Shown here piece by piece: positions 12,204 through 23,492 of a stretch of DNA of 64,000 nt (positions within the stretch are counted from its first letter, which is position 1; every line of letters starts with the position of its first letter). A program made the translations under genes and the position numbers. The DNA is from Moniliophthora roreri (taxonomy: Eukaryota; Basidiomycota; Agaricomycetes; Agaricales; Marasmiaceae), in contig LATX02000227.1 in assembly GCA_001466705.2 (NCBI GenBank), positions 62,001-126,000 on the forward strand. Reading direction: 5' to 3'. Below the pieces are notes generated by a model. The model searched no databases and had not been told where the DNA came from. It saw nothing but the letters and a program-made list of their open reading frames with translations.

Positions 12204-12525
12204 GACAACACTCCTTTATCACTAGACGAGGCACACGTCATTCCCATCGACAGGATGGACCGAGATGTAGGAGCCAATGACGATAACAGTGTGGTCTATT
12301 ATATCGACCCTGTTTACGGACTGATGGCGAAAAGTCAAGCCGAAGCGATGTATCCTTCGCAGGCGACTGCTTGACGAGCTCTCACTCACTCTCAGTGTAC
12401 TGTACGACTTTCACTCATTTGCACCTCTTGTAACTCTCTGCTATCATTATGCTCGGTATTTATGATTATGACCCAGTTATTGTGTATAATGTATCACTGG
12501 TCCCAATGAGAAACTACCCATCTAC

Positions 12526-14254
12526 TCATAAGAACCGATTCGAAGATAATTCCAGCCCCTTGGCAAGCCGTAGCATCACGATGTTCGCCGTCATTGATGA
12601 AAACTAAAAAGTTAATGATCAGACTCAGTATCCTCGCCAAGTTTTCAACCACCACTCACCCCATTCCCAACAAACACATCTGCCTTCTCCGCAATAGCCA
12701 TATCAATCGCACCCGAAACCTGAGTTTGCGCAGCGTCCAGCTCGAAATCATAGCTAGTCGTAACTTCGCTCCATCCGTCTTCCCGCAATTTTTTTGACAG
12801 CTTGGATAACCACCAACCCCAACCGTTGGACATCAAAAACACATGTTTCAGCTTTTTCGATGGGTTTTCTTCTCGGATCTGGTGCAGCCGCTCCACGATT
12901 TGGTCGATAGTCGGTAGACAATGCTTCATGTAATAGTCTTTGTTTTCTTTAGAATCCCAGGAAGGCTCAAACTTGTCTAGGAGGCCTTCATATTGGTTCA
13001 TACCAATATACTTTGCGAGGTATTTATGCAGGTAAAGACAGTGACCCTTGAAGTCTCCACGACGGAGATGTATAGCGACGAGACCGTCTATAACTGGGAT
13101 AGTCGACAAGTCCAATAAGGATCGGTGGTCCTGGGGTTTGAGCAATGCGAAATTGCGTATCACTGCCGACTGGACGAGGGGTGACCATGAAAAGTATGAA
13201 ATAGCAGGCGAGTCCTTGAGTGAGGGATATACCGATAACGACTGGGTGCCACCAAAGTATCTATTAAAACCGATTCAATTTTAGTACGTGTCCCCCCCTG
13301 TGAAATGAAGCAAATCACGTACACAAACCCGAACACCTCCGTATTTTTCTCTGTCGAGTCAATGACCACACATGGCTCAGCCTCGACTTGACGCAGCTTT
13401 TCTATCCACCACTCGACCAGCTCGATACCAGGCCTGTTTGTGTCCATTGAAGCGCCCGCAGAAGATATTACTACTCTTTTTTCCTTTGGGCAGACGAAGT
13501 CAAAGAACTCCAGACTGACAGACCGCATCGAAGGTGACTTGTCTGCAGAAACGACACCACCAGATGACGCGCCAGATATATAGGCATTGAGAGGAATCCG
13601 AGTCGGTCTTAATGAAAAATCGTAGATGGTATAAGGGAAGGGTAGATGGGACCATGTGTAATCCTCAAAGACGAAAGATCTGCCGACCCGATTGGCGAGG
13701 TACGATAAATGTAGACTGCGGGGAAGATTATCAATTACGTCGAGGAGGAGCCAAGGTAATACATACACTTCCTGAAGAACATTATTGAACCCTCTACCCC
13801 AAACACCGCCTTCAACCCTTAAATACCTCCTCCGTCCTGGCGGTGATAAAAGCTCGTCGAATAGTGCTTCAGTGATATTATGCTGAGGAAGTTCCCGTTC
13901 GTATATCCGTATGTCCTCGAATTTAGGTGGAATGCCGTTCCGTAGTAGAATAAGCAGGAGTATCACCGGCGTGATAACGAGGAGGATAAGCATATGTCGG
14001 AGGGAACATATTGAGCAACGCCTTCGGTAAGGAAGCAAAAAGATTTGTCGCCATCGAGGTATACCAACCTTCCCAGCCATAGGCATAGGGAGTAACGGCT
14101 CGGAATCAGGGCCATCTATATTCGTTGTGGTGTTTCGACGAAGGTTGCGGAGAGCTGAAGGGACAAGGGATAGTCCAAGAGGCAGAAAAACAGAAGGTAA
14201 TCAACATGGAGAAAAGGAAAGACAGAAAGAGCGCTCACCCATGGTGAATGGCAT
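12526..14254 (-). CDS. O-fucosyltransferase-like glycosyltransferase, type II membrane protein
   Basis: Five-exon model: 14254-14239, 14154-13767, 13715-13329, 13260-12660, 12603-12526. The exons sum to 1,470 nt (489 residues) with consistent phases. The first exon is only 16 nt (MPFTM plus one base) and the last encodes GFSSMTANIVMLRLAKG, restoring the usual family C-terminus. A short basic cytoplasmic N-terminus precedes one membrane segment (HMLILLVITPVILLLILL). The lumenal part has FNNVLQEVLHLSYLANR, FVFEDYTWSHLPFP and VAIHLRRGDF, the H-x-R-R-G-D-type motif of GDP-fucose protein O-fucosyltransferase-like enzymes, then ADVFVGNGFSS. Expected site is the Golgi or ER. Substrate cannot be told. 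The upstream ATG at 14254 and one at 14242 are in frame; either may start. Confidence 0.85.
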
Positions 14255-15261
14255 AGTTGAAAGTAAAGCTTGGAGTATGCCGGCAGAATATAGCTCTGTT
14301 TCTGAGTCTGCACATTCGGGAACAATCCGGCATTGTATCCATGGAGAGAAGTGTATTATTCATATTGGTGTGATTGCCGAACTAGGATATAGGGCGATAA
14401 TGTGTGGCATGGTTAAAAATCAAAAATTGCTGTTTGCGACTTTTTTTCCTTGCAATTCGGGGCTTGAGAGCGCTAGACGAACTGGGGAATGAAAATGGAC
14501 AATCGACAGGCGGTACACCTGCATGCAGATATGAATGAGTATCTCATTATTGTTCGCCCTGCTAAGCGCCTGATCAGCGCTCAGGTATCAGATCTGATAT
14601 GCGAAGGAAACGCACTTTATAGCAACCCGGGTGCTGCGGGAAACGGGAAGCTGTATGGAAACTTTGATTCCTTCCCGTGTTGGTCGCATGAACAGAGACG
14701 CCAAAGAAAGCAACCCCAGGGCCATGGAAAGACTTGTGCGTTGTGTCTTTTGGTCTTCAAGCACAATTATAGCTGCCATATAGGATAGTCAAGACTGCGG
14801 TTGAGGACCTAGAAGGAGCTGAAATTCGCGCTCATGTAACCTTCAAGTGATATCGGTTGGTTGGAACCTAGAATGTATAGATGTGTATCAATTGATGAAA
14901 TTCAGCATCTTACGGCCGCGACACACGCCAGTTTGAATAGAGCTGTTGAATGCCATCATTCTATTTGCAGGGCCAAGACATCGTAACTATGTAGGTACGT
15001 GAGTGATTTGGAGGGGGACCTGACATAAAAAGTCGCACCGTGCATGATTTGTGACACCAATTTACTCATACTTCCCCGCGCCGCTGGCACTGAATAGGAA
15101 CGGAGGCACGAAGGACCTAGGACGTGATGACAGCAAGCAGACGAGGGTGCTAAGCGCCAGACCGGGAAATGATGGCCCTAGGCCATGGACTGGTCCATGA
15201 GAACTTGCCAAGACATGGTCGTCGATCTAATACGGACTCGAATTTTGTGCCCGTTCATTAT
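14255..15261. other. Intergenic region, nothing recognised
   Basis: No open frame with family resemblance and no repeat was recognised between the fucosyltransferase start and the direct repeat at 15262. Base composition is CpG-normal. Confidence 0.4.
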
Positions 15262-15545
15262 TGAAACGCACCGCCCCTACGAATCAAGCCCCAAATCAAT
15301 CAAAATGAGCCCCATGAATCAATATCCACATCGGACCTCGAATCACGATAACTGCTGAGAAGTAGATGCCAGACAAGCGTTGTGGCTGTGAGGATCAGAT
15401 TTGAGATGACAATGGCTCGGGAAGGAAAACATATTGCAAGTTCATCACCAACTCTTTCGAGAAAGTTATAAGTGGTTCCTTCCCGCTTTAACAGCATGAA
15501 TAATAGGATCCAAATTAATGACCATGCAAAGGACACAGCCGAAAC
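15262..15545. repeat. Direct repeat, left copy, flanking 7-TM gene A
   Basis: About 285 bp, highly similar to 17653-17935 in the same orientation (both contain CGCCCCTACGAATCAAGCCC and GCTGAGAAGTAGATGCCAGA). The minus strand reads a hydrophobic segment (AWSLIWILLFMLLKREG, then ISNLILTATTLVWHLL), so the repeat is probably a decayed piece of a membrane-protein gene. Confidence 0.8.
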
Positions 15546-15873
15546 CCGGCGAAATAGTACACGTGGTCGACATGGTCTCTCATATCAACCATTCAAACCT
15601 TGAGCGCCCAATGTCCTGATAAATACCAAATGCTCAACAAGTTTGTTGCTGCAAAGATCACTAGTGGCTGAGTGATTTGTACACCTAACCTGACCATTTT
15701 CATCTCTGAACATTCCATCTCAAACTCTGTGGACTCCGAAACCTACTTGGCATCATCTAAATGCTCTACCTGTCTACACTGGTCATTGAGGCTCCATTAT
15801 GTATTATGTTTGGACTCTGCACACAGAATTCAGAAACTGAGTTCATAGTAGCAGCAATAGATACTAAGACAAC

Positions 15874-17431
15874 CTACACAGAATTTCTCTCCCCTGGATT
15901 TTGAACTCTCTCTGCTGATGACCTAGCCTCAATGTCAACTGTCTGTACCTGTGGTCTGGTTTCTAAACTCCCAGATCCAGGAACTGCACAATCAGCAAAG
16001 TGAAGACTTGACACAACTTGGTTCATGCTTGTATGCTCAACAGCCTTGCCACTGGCTGCCCGTATAATGATTAATGTTGGGGCAATTCCCTATGAGTGGC
16101 ATTTTAAGTTCCTTGATGACAAAAAAAGGAGTGTCTGACATACAGCAACTTGATATGTGACAAATGCAAGTTGAAAAGGTATTGAACCAGAAGAGCCTGG
16201 ATCAATAAGTATAATATAAATGATACCAGTAGTAAGGAAGATGGGGTAGAGGATTCCACTCTCAAGTCTAACAAGCTATATGTGAGAATGAGTCTAAACT
16301 GAGGGAGTTTAAAAACATACATAATAGCCACAATTGTGTTATACTTGGTTTTAATGGCAGGTCCCATATGTTTTCGTGCTTCTCTGCTAATCCACCATAT
16401 GCGACCAGCTACAGGAAGTAAGTTAATGTCCAGTTCTCACAGATCAGCCAGGACTTGACCTGTGAGTAGTGTCAATATTACATTAACACCCATATCTGCA
16501 AGCCAGAATGCAGTGTCTATAGTATTTCCCAGGAGAAACAGCTGTACTTTTGCTGGATTAGCAGTATTGCTAATACCAATGACTGCAAATGCAACTGCAA
16601 CAATTTCACAGACTAGTACCAGCACCAAAATGAGCTCAGTAATGCAACTGAACTGAGGGAATACTTACTAGCTAGTGAAAGAATCACAAAGGTAAGTGGG
16701 AATGCAATCCATTTGGATGAGCCCCATATCATATAGCAGCGGTGAAACTGAGTAGATTCAAAGGTAAGTGTGAGAATTCATAATAGAGGATTACTGTAGG
16801 AGACATACTAGCATTAAATCTGCCATAGTTCTATTTCAAATGGATTAGCCAGTAAATTCAAATGCACAAACAAAATGGGCTTACACTAAACATAGTGCCA
16901 GAACCTGCTGAAAGCCACTAGAACACTATCAGTCATGACAAGTTCATGAAAATTAACTTCTCTTACATACATTCCAATTGTCTTTGTGTTATCATGGTAC
17001 AAATATGCCAAAAGTGATGCCCAATTTTGATTTTTAGTAAATGTGAACAACAGGGTTGCTTCATAGGCAGCTCCAAAGGTCTCCATAATAATAAATGCAC
17101 TTGTCAGGGTAAAGAGTGCTATGGTGAAGAACATATAGAGCACTCTGTTTGGGCGATCTTGTCGGCAGATGAGAATATGGAGTGAAATGATGAATAGGAC
17201 TGTGTAGATGCCTGGTATGGGTTGCACATCAGATTTCTGTAATGACTGTGCTGAGGTGTTTAACTTTACCATAGACATAAAACATAACCTAGAGAAACAG
17301 AGGAATGCTGAGAAAGTGGAAACTGGCATGAAAAGAAAGCATACAGTGAGACTTGCCATTGGCTTCACCAGGATATTGGTGATTGAGGTGAAAGATGCAA
17401 CATCTTCTTCTGTTACAGAGGAGTTGGACAT
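15874..17431 (-). CDS. Agaricomycete 7-TM membrane protein, copy A
   Basis: Exon 1 runs 17431 to about 16967 (MSNSSVTEEDV... to ...TKTIGMY) and holds three to four membrane segments, including GIYTVLFIISLHIL and FFTIALFTLTSAFIIME. Further exons read RCYMIWGSSKWIAFPL (~16.7 kb), VLVLVCEIVAVAFAVIG with DMGVNVILTLLTG (~16.45-16.63 kb), then GRIWWISREARKHMGPAI with KYNTIVAIM (~16.3-16.4 kb), a last membrane pair, and the tail GIAPTLIIIRAASGK, ending at TAG 15874. GRIWWISREARK is characteristic of a large uncharacterised basidiomycete 7-TM family; function is unknown. All exons looked at are open although the locus is CpG-poor like the transposons. Exact borders of the middle exons are approximate. 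Confidence 0.65.
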
Positions 17432-17652
17432 GGTACACAGTCACAGTATGAGGAATGCAATGGACCAAGCTCTGCTTCTTATACTCTTCAATTTCCTTTG
17501 TGCCAAAAGTATGCAGAAAGAGTAGTTATTTTGGACTCTATCAAGATGCTATGTGAGATGGGCATTACATGAGTGATGAGATGGATCTGGAAGTTGCTGA
17601 TGTGGTAGAGCAGACATCTGGAGCAGCAGTGATGATATTGCTGGTCAAAGAT

Positions 17653-17935
17653 TTGAAACACATCGCCCCTACGAATCAAGCCCCCAAATCAATCGAAATG
17701 AGCCCCATGGAACAACATCTCCACATCAAACCTCGAATCGCGATGACTGCTGAGAAGTAGATGCCAGACAAGCGTTGTGGCTGCGAGGATCAGATTTGAG
17801 ATGGCAATGGCTCGGGAAGGAAAACGTATTGCAAGTTCATCACCAACTCTTTTCGAGAAAGTTGTAATTGATTCCTTCCCGCTTTAACAGCATGAATAGT
17901 AGGATCCGAATTAATGACCATGCAAAAGGACACAG
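17653..17935. repeat. Direct repeat, right copy, flanking 7-TM gene A
   Basis: Partner of 15262-15545. It has one extra A in the run near CTCTTTTCGAGAAAG, which shifts the old reading frame, showing both copies are non-functional. The pair brackets 7-TM gene A and its 3' flank. Confidence 0.8.
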
Positions 17936-18076
17936 CCGCCAGGAACAGACTAGTAACACGCAGAGCTTAGATCTGTGAGCCTGATGAATCGCATTGAGCT
18001 AAAAAAAGATAATAGAGATAAGACTACACAAGGCGATAGGTAGAAGGTTACACTCAGCATTAACTGTAAAAAAAGA

Positions 18077-20247
18077 TTACATTGAATAAACCTCCGTATG
18101 CAATCCAACACTACCGAGCTCAACGCCCCTCGTCAACGAAACACTCGCAACAGCATTCGACGCTTCCCTGGTCAACCCTTCTGGCCCTGCAGCACAAACT
18201 GCTACACCTCCACCTAGTGGTATCCAGGGTAGCTTGGTGCTTATACTCGGCGGAACACCACTCTCCGGATCGATCACTTTCCCCATTACCTCTTCCAAAG
18301 TCGAGGAAGAGGAAGAGGAAGGTGGGGTAATGAGCTGCTTCAACGACTCTTTCACCGACGGTCTGTAAACCGATACATCCATATTCGGTATCATGGGCAC
18401 GGCGTCTGGGTTACACAGACAAGTGACATATACCGATATATGAAGGTCCAAGCCCTCCACACCCTCCACAGTCCGAGCGATATCAGCCAACATGGGAGCG
18501 AACCATTCGATACACCCAAATGACTTGACACACCACGCAAACTCTATCCTGCGGGTACGTTCGCCTCGTGAACGCTCAAGGCGGACACAACGACCGACAA
18601 TGTCATCTAGGAGCCCAAGCGTGAATGTCGCCCCACTACCTCCAGCGATGAGGAGAACGCTCTCATATCGTCCTAAATCGACTGAGCTGCCACCGTATGG
18701 ACCATCGATCATGACTTGGATGGGTACATCAGGGTTGATGATGATTTCGTCGTCTGAATCCGTCTTGGTAGATGATGCTGAGAGAATAGCAGCTCTCTCA
18801 GACGTGGCGTATACATTTAGCGCACGGGTCCAATCACCTCGGACACGAGCACCGAGAATGATACCACCCCGATTCGAGCCAGTGAGACAAGAAGTGGGTG
18901 TTGATGCGTTCATGATGGACAGAGGGTGTGATTCGAATACACGGCCCGAGAAGAAGACACGTAGACGAACGTGTTGACCTGCTTCCCAGCCTGCGTCACA
19001 GTGTGGGATGCGGATCTGTGGAGTATCAATTAGTTACCTGAACGAAATGAGCACCCGAAGAAGAAGCGCACCAGCGTCATATCCTTGTTCACAGGCGTAA
19101 GGGTAGCGTCCTTGATGCGATACTTGAATAATCGCAGCAGCATATCGAATCCATAGAATGCCAAGGGAGGGAATATCCAAGGTGGAGCGTAGATTGTGTG
19201 ATAACACACAGTAATAAAGAATGCCACAAACGCCAGCACGCTAGTAATACCATGTTAACACGCGAGCAACAAAAGCGGAACGAAAGTTACTTACTGAATC
19301 CAAAAGAATACTTGATAGAAATACATCCTCATTGGACGTGCTGTGGTCAATACGATGATACAGAGTAACGCTAATGCAGCGACACCCGAGGTCTCCTTCT
19401 GCGATCCTATGATCTGGATGTTCCATACCAGATGGTTATTGATCCATAGCGAGCCATGGAGAACAGCACCAAGAAACATGCCCCGTCCAGACCATCGGTG
19501 AATAAAGTTGAGGCGTTCGTATCCGTTTCCAGGTCCGAGGAGAAGCGAGACGATAGAGTTTTTCGTAGCAAAGAGGAATACGATGGGTAATTGTGCGATG
19601 GCCATAAAGCCTTAGTAGAGTTTCAGAACAAGTTGTTGAACGGGATAAGACAAAGCTCGTACCTGCGCGGTTGGCATTCTCTACCAGGACAGCATCCTTG
19701 ACTATACAGATGACTAGGGTTACTGCGTAGGCGACGAGCAGTATAACTATGAAGGTGTATGAGCGATCGTATGCAACCCTAGAGGACTGCAAGACTTACT
19801 TTGTCCAAGGTTCACTCCAAGCCCAGGCGCCGACCAAAGTAACACCGAGCCAACCATACTCAGTACACCTTCCAATCTCTGTATCGTCCTACTTCTCTTC
19901 GTAGTAGCTGCTGTTGCTGGTGCCACATTCAACGACTCCCTCTTCTCGTCAACGATCGGTATATACTCCATCCCAGGATATCTTTCCCTGACTCCAAAGA
20001 TTCCCGTAAACGCCCGATTACTCCGTATCGACCTTGCAAGATGGGGTATTGAGAAGAAGACAGCGCCAGCAAGGACTGAAGCCCATATTATTGAGAATTT
20101 GCGCTGCCATTGGGGGTCGATTTCGTATGAACTAATCGTCAAGAGACGTCAACTTCTAAAACCGAGGAACATTGAACAAAAAAAGGTTACATACTTGTAC
20201 TGCTGGAATTCTTGTGGAATTACCGGAGGTGTACCAAAGTCGCTCAT
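18077..20247 (-). CDS. Ferric/cupric reductase, FRE family
   Basis: Six-exon model: 20247-20195, 20131-19800, 19746-19663, 19610-19295, 19240-19072, 19015-18077. The exons sum to 1,893 nt (630 residues). It starts MSDFGTPPVIPQEF. The membrane ferric-reductase domain has NRAGFMAIAQLPIVFLFATK, then histidines in HRWSGRGMFLGAVLHGSLW and CYHTIYAPPWIF that would bind two haems. The FAD site is HPLSIMNAS and the NADPH site is GGSGATFTLGLLDD, with CAAGPEGL near the end. It reduces extracellular Fe(III) or Cu(II) at the plasma membrane using cytosolic NADPH. It lies about 320 bp downstream of a Ctr copper transporter on the same strand. A GATA-like AAGATAA on the minus strand near 20410 could be an iron-regulator site, but this is weak. 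Confidence 0.92.
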
Positions 20248-20568
20248 GTCGTTGACAGAGGTAGTAGCAGAGAGGAAAGGCGATTAGCCTCTGTCTCTTC
20301 ACGACTGAAACTGGTGTGAGAGAAGGATGAGGCCGAGTGTCGTGGTTATTGGCATTTCCAATGTGGGTTTAGCTGACATGACCGCGGGAAGCGAGATGGA
20401 ACGAAAAACTTTTTATCTTAGCGGATCTCAGCCTGCCGCGGCAACAGTGGTAACCCGATCGCTCAAACTCTCACAAGACAATATGACAAGCCAACCACAG
20501 GCCCCCGAAACACAAGGTATGCACAAATAGGTATTGGGTCGTAGATACACAGTAGGATACAATGCATA

Positions 20569-21259
20569 TCAGTGTATGTGAGCAGAAACACTGAATCTCC
20601 CGAATAACGTCTCTCCAACTCCTAGACCGATTACGATAGACAGCAAGAATGCGAGTTGGAATGTCCTACGTCAGACAGTCAGCAATCAAGCAGCGGGATA
20701 AAGTAAGAGGAAGCCGACATACATAACTGCTAGCATGAGAGCAAAACCCAGCGCTGCCTGCCCAGCTTGCATAATACCCCGAACAATATCATGAGCAGGA
20801 ATGAACGGAGACGACGTGCGCATCAGTATCATGTTTTTCAACGAAGGTTCTGCCTTCTTGAGATCGGCGGCAGCATTGAGCTTATTCGTATACGCAATTT
20901 GAGCTCTGTGATAAAGGAGGATTTAGTAGCTGGGCCAAAAAAGAATAAGGACCGAGATCATACCGTTTCCGCCAATGTGCCTCCATCATACCCCGACATC
21001 CCGCTAGCCATCTATCCACTACGGCTAATAAAAACAACCCAATACACGCCCCAACCATTGCACCATTGCTCTTGGGAACCCAGCCTTCGAACCATAGTAT
21101 ATCCCCCGGGGTGAAGTGGAAATACATCAACATATTGCCGCTTTCGAGCTGCATTGGCGAGTCCATGTCCATGTCCATGCCATTCTCATGAGAATGGACA
21201 GTGACTGCTGGGACTAGGAGGAATAGGAAAGCGAGGACGGTATTCCACTTGAACGGCAT
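20569..21259 (-). CDS. Ctr-family copper transporter
   Basis: Three-exon model: 21259-20964, 20905-20723, 20665-20569. The exons sum to 576 nt (191 residues). The N-terminus has a signal-like hydrophobic run (VLAFLFLLVPAVTV), then a Met/His-rich stretch (HENGMDMDMDSPM). The conserved part reads MLMYFHFTPGDILWFEGW, the first membrane segment, GMMEAHWRKRAQIAY, GQAALGFALMLAVMTFQ and SIVIGLGVGETLFG. The last contains the glycine-zipper motif that packs the trimer. Ctr proteins import Cu(I), the product of the neighbouring reductase, across the plasma membrane. Length and topology (three membrane segments after a Met-rich ectodomain) are normal for the family. Confidence 0.9.
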
Positions 21260-21469
21260 TGTGGGGGCCTCTGACCAGAGAACCGAGATGGTGTTTGAGC
21301 TAATGTATAGAGCGGTGTCCAGGGTCCTCGAACTAGGGCGGCAATTTGCGGGGTGTGCATGACACGTGATATTGCCTCGGATTCCTCGGGCGAAACTCTT
21401 TCCTGCGCAAAAAAGCTCGCCCTTCAAGGCGAAATAGACCCACACCAGAGCTAGAATTCATGCAAAGGG

Positions 21470-21688
21470 TCAATGCAAAAGCTTAGTCTGCAAAGCGGAA
21501 GGCGCACCAGCAGAGAAACTCCTCAAACACCCAAAGATTGCCCCTACGATCTCTGCCACGACGTACAACCCAAATGTGGTCAAAGTTCCCGAGTCATTCC
21601 CCGAGTAAGGAGGCTGTATGACGTGCGTGATGGCTGAAGGACTGGTTGGGAACGATGGCGACGGGGTGGGGTGACGACCTTGGGGCAT
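21470..21688 (-). CDS. Candidate small membrane protein
   Basis: A 72-codon frame starting MPQGRHPTPSPS has a Pro/Ser-rich head and one hydrophobic segment (TTFGLYVVAEIVGAIFGCL). It lies about 210 bp upstream of the Ctr gene on the same strand. No family is recognised and no splice model extends it convincingly. It may be one exon of a larger gene reaching to about 22.3 kb, where another hydrophobic frame (21773-22309) occurs, or chance. Confidence 0.25.
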   Translation of the reverse strand: MPQGRHPTPSPSFPTSPSAITHVIQPPYSGNDSGTLTTFGLYVVAEIVGAIFGCLRSFSAGAPSALQTKLLH

Positions 21689-21689
21689 C

Positions 21690-23492
21690 TTGACGGTTCC
21701 AAAAATATGTTTCTGACTGACGTTTTGCGGTGTCGTTGAGGGATAGTGTCATGTAGATAGCCTATGAGGAGACTAAGGAAGAGCAACTAGAAGCTCTGCG
21801 GGTGATGGGTAGCTTCGACGTCGTCTAGGGAGACAAAGGTCAACTTCAGGTATATCCAAGACCAAACTCGAAATAAACACGCACCATGCATAGGAGAAAA
21901 ACCCCTCACGACAGCAGACCAAGGACCAAGTCCGGTAGGCCGTAAAGCTGAATAGCAGAGAAAAAATGCCCTTCAGTATCGAGGGCATCGTACACAACGT
22001 CGACCGACCAAAAGCCAAAGTCGAAGAAGGCCAAAAAAAAAAATGCACCTTTTTGGGTTCTGCACCCGGTAGAGACTTCATAGAGCCATAAAGACGAGAA
22101 TAATTGGCAAGTTGAGGGAGGAATCCACGAACATTTATCGAGGACGAGTAGGAGGACGAGCTGGTAGTGAGGGGGTAATGAAGGAAGCAGGGTAGAATGC
22201 TGCAGTACCCTCGGGGCCCTGAGGCTATTTTGCTCATGCGTGAGAATCGAGCCAATTCTCCGATTGGCTGTGGACCTTGGACCGGAGACTGAGTGGGTGA
22301 GTCATTCATCTATCTTCATCTATTTATCTGTTTTTGTCTTCTACCAATCTCGTCGAGCTCAACAAAACCCTAATCCTAAGATGCAAGCTGTCGGCGGCCT
22401 TGTATCACTATTACCAATCTCGTCCAGCTCAAGGAAAGTCTTGATTCGAAGAACAGAGCTATCGGCGGCCTCGAAAAACTGGAAAACGACGACAGAAGTC
22501 CGACAATAAACCTTGAGAAGCAAGACGACATGATGAACGATTCCCAGCAGCAGCTAGGCTTCCATCCTCTTCTCATCTGTAACGCCTGGGCGAAACTCAC
22601 TCTGTCTCAAAAGGTACCGGAGGGAATTGCAAATATCGGAACGATCTGAATAGAATACAATAAGTCCTGTGTGATCTACCTTCAGAAAGCTTATACGAGT
22701 TTAGGTTTAGCGGAGATCCATTGTTGTGCCTTGTCAGACGACTCAGAATTCGAAGCAAACCTGAATATATAAATCGAGTTGAGCTCACGCAGGCCGACTA
22801 CATCTTTGCCTCGGATAACGAGCCTGAATCTCTTGGCTTTACCACGATAAATCGGGTACTCGGAGAAGCTACAGCAGGTTCTGATTTGGGCCCAGATTTC
22901 TCACTTGTCGGCTGGGCGGAAATCTCAGAACGGTGGTACGTGTCATTCACACCGCTTTGAACGGTGACGGTAGCTGAAAAACCTTCGCATTTGGCGATGA
23001 TTACGACTGCTTGGACTTTTTGAGAGAGAATTGCTGCCATTCTGATGGTGTGCACAAACTCCTCGATACAACAGGCGACAAGAACTGTTTGGCGTACCGT
23101 CGCTCGTGTCGATACTTGCTTGTCCGAATTCGTTTCTATCCTACCACTGAAGTCACAGCCAACCTCACCCAGTTGCCGACTATCAGAACGGTGCAGATCG
23201 TCGTCACGGTCTGTTGACGCATCATGTATCAAAGTTCACTTCAAGTACGGAACACGCTGCAGTCCTGGTATCCTTCCAACATCGTTTCCTGATGCAGATC
23301 CTTGACCTTGTCTTATGGATTCCGCGGAGCAAGATGTTACCATGACAGTACGAATTTCTCCTCACACTGGCCATTTATCGACCATCAGCAAAACAAATCC
23401 TTCAAGCCTCCAATCTCTTATAGAACGCGTAAGTGGGATCTGATTATACTGTACACTAAGTCAAAATACTACAGAACCGTTGCATTCATACA
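21690..23492. other. Region without a confident gene
   Basis: CpG content is normal. The best minus-strand frame is 22798-23232 (144 codons, starts MIHDASTDRDDD); the best plus-strand frame is 22721-22960. Neither shows a known domain or convincing splice context. A short A-run at about 22041 is the only simple repeat. Confidence 0.35.

Noticed and set aside
13160..13280. Continuation of the fucosyltransferase frame as RTKIESVLIDTLVAPS
   Set aside because: This is intron sequence; splicing at GTTTGTG...TTAATAG gives the conserved continuation FGYFGGTQS instead.
14700..14790. Possible short pheromone precursor ending in a Cys motif (CALCLLVF)
   Set aside because: The Cys is not four residues from the stop, so there is no CaaX ending.
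22041..22300. Minus-strand ORF 21773-22309 (178 codons)
   Set aside because: Runs through an A-run and low-complexity Ser-rich sequence, with no motif and no splice partner; noted only as a possible neighbour exon.
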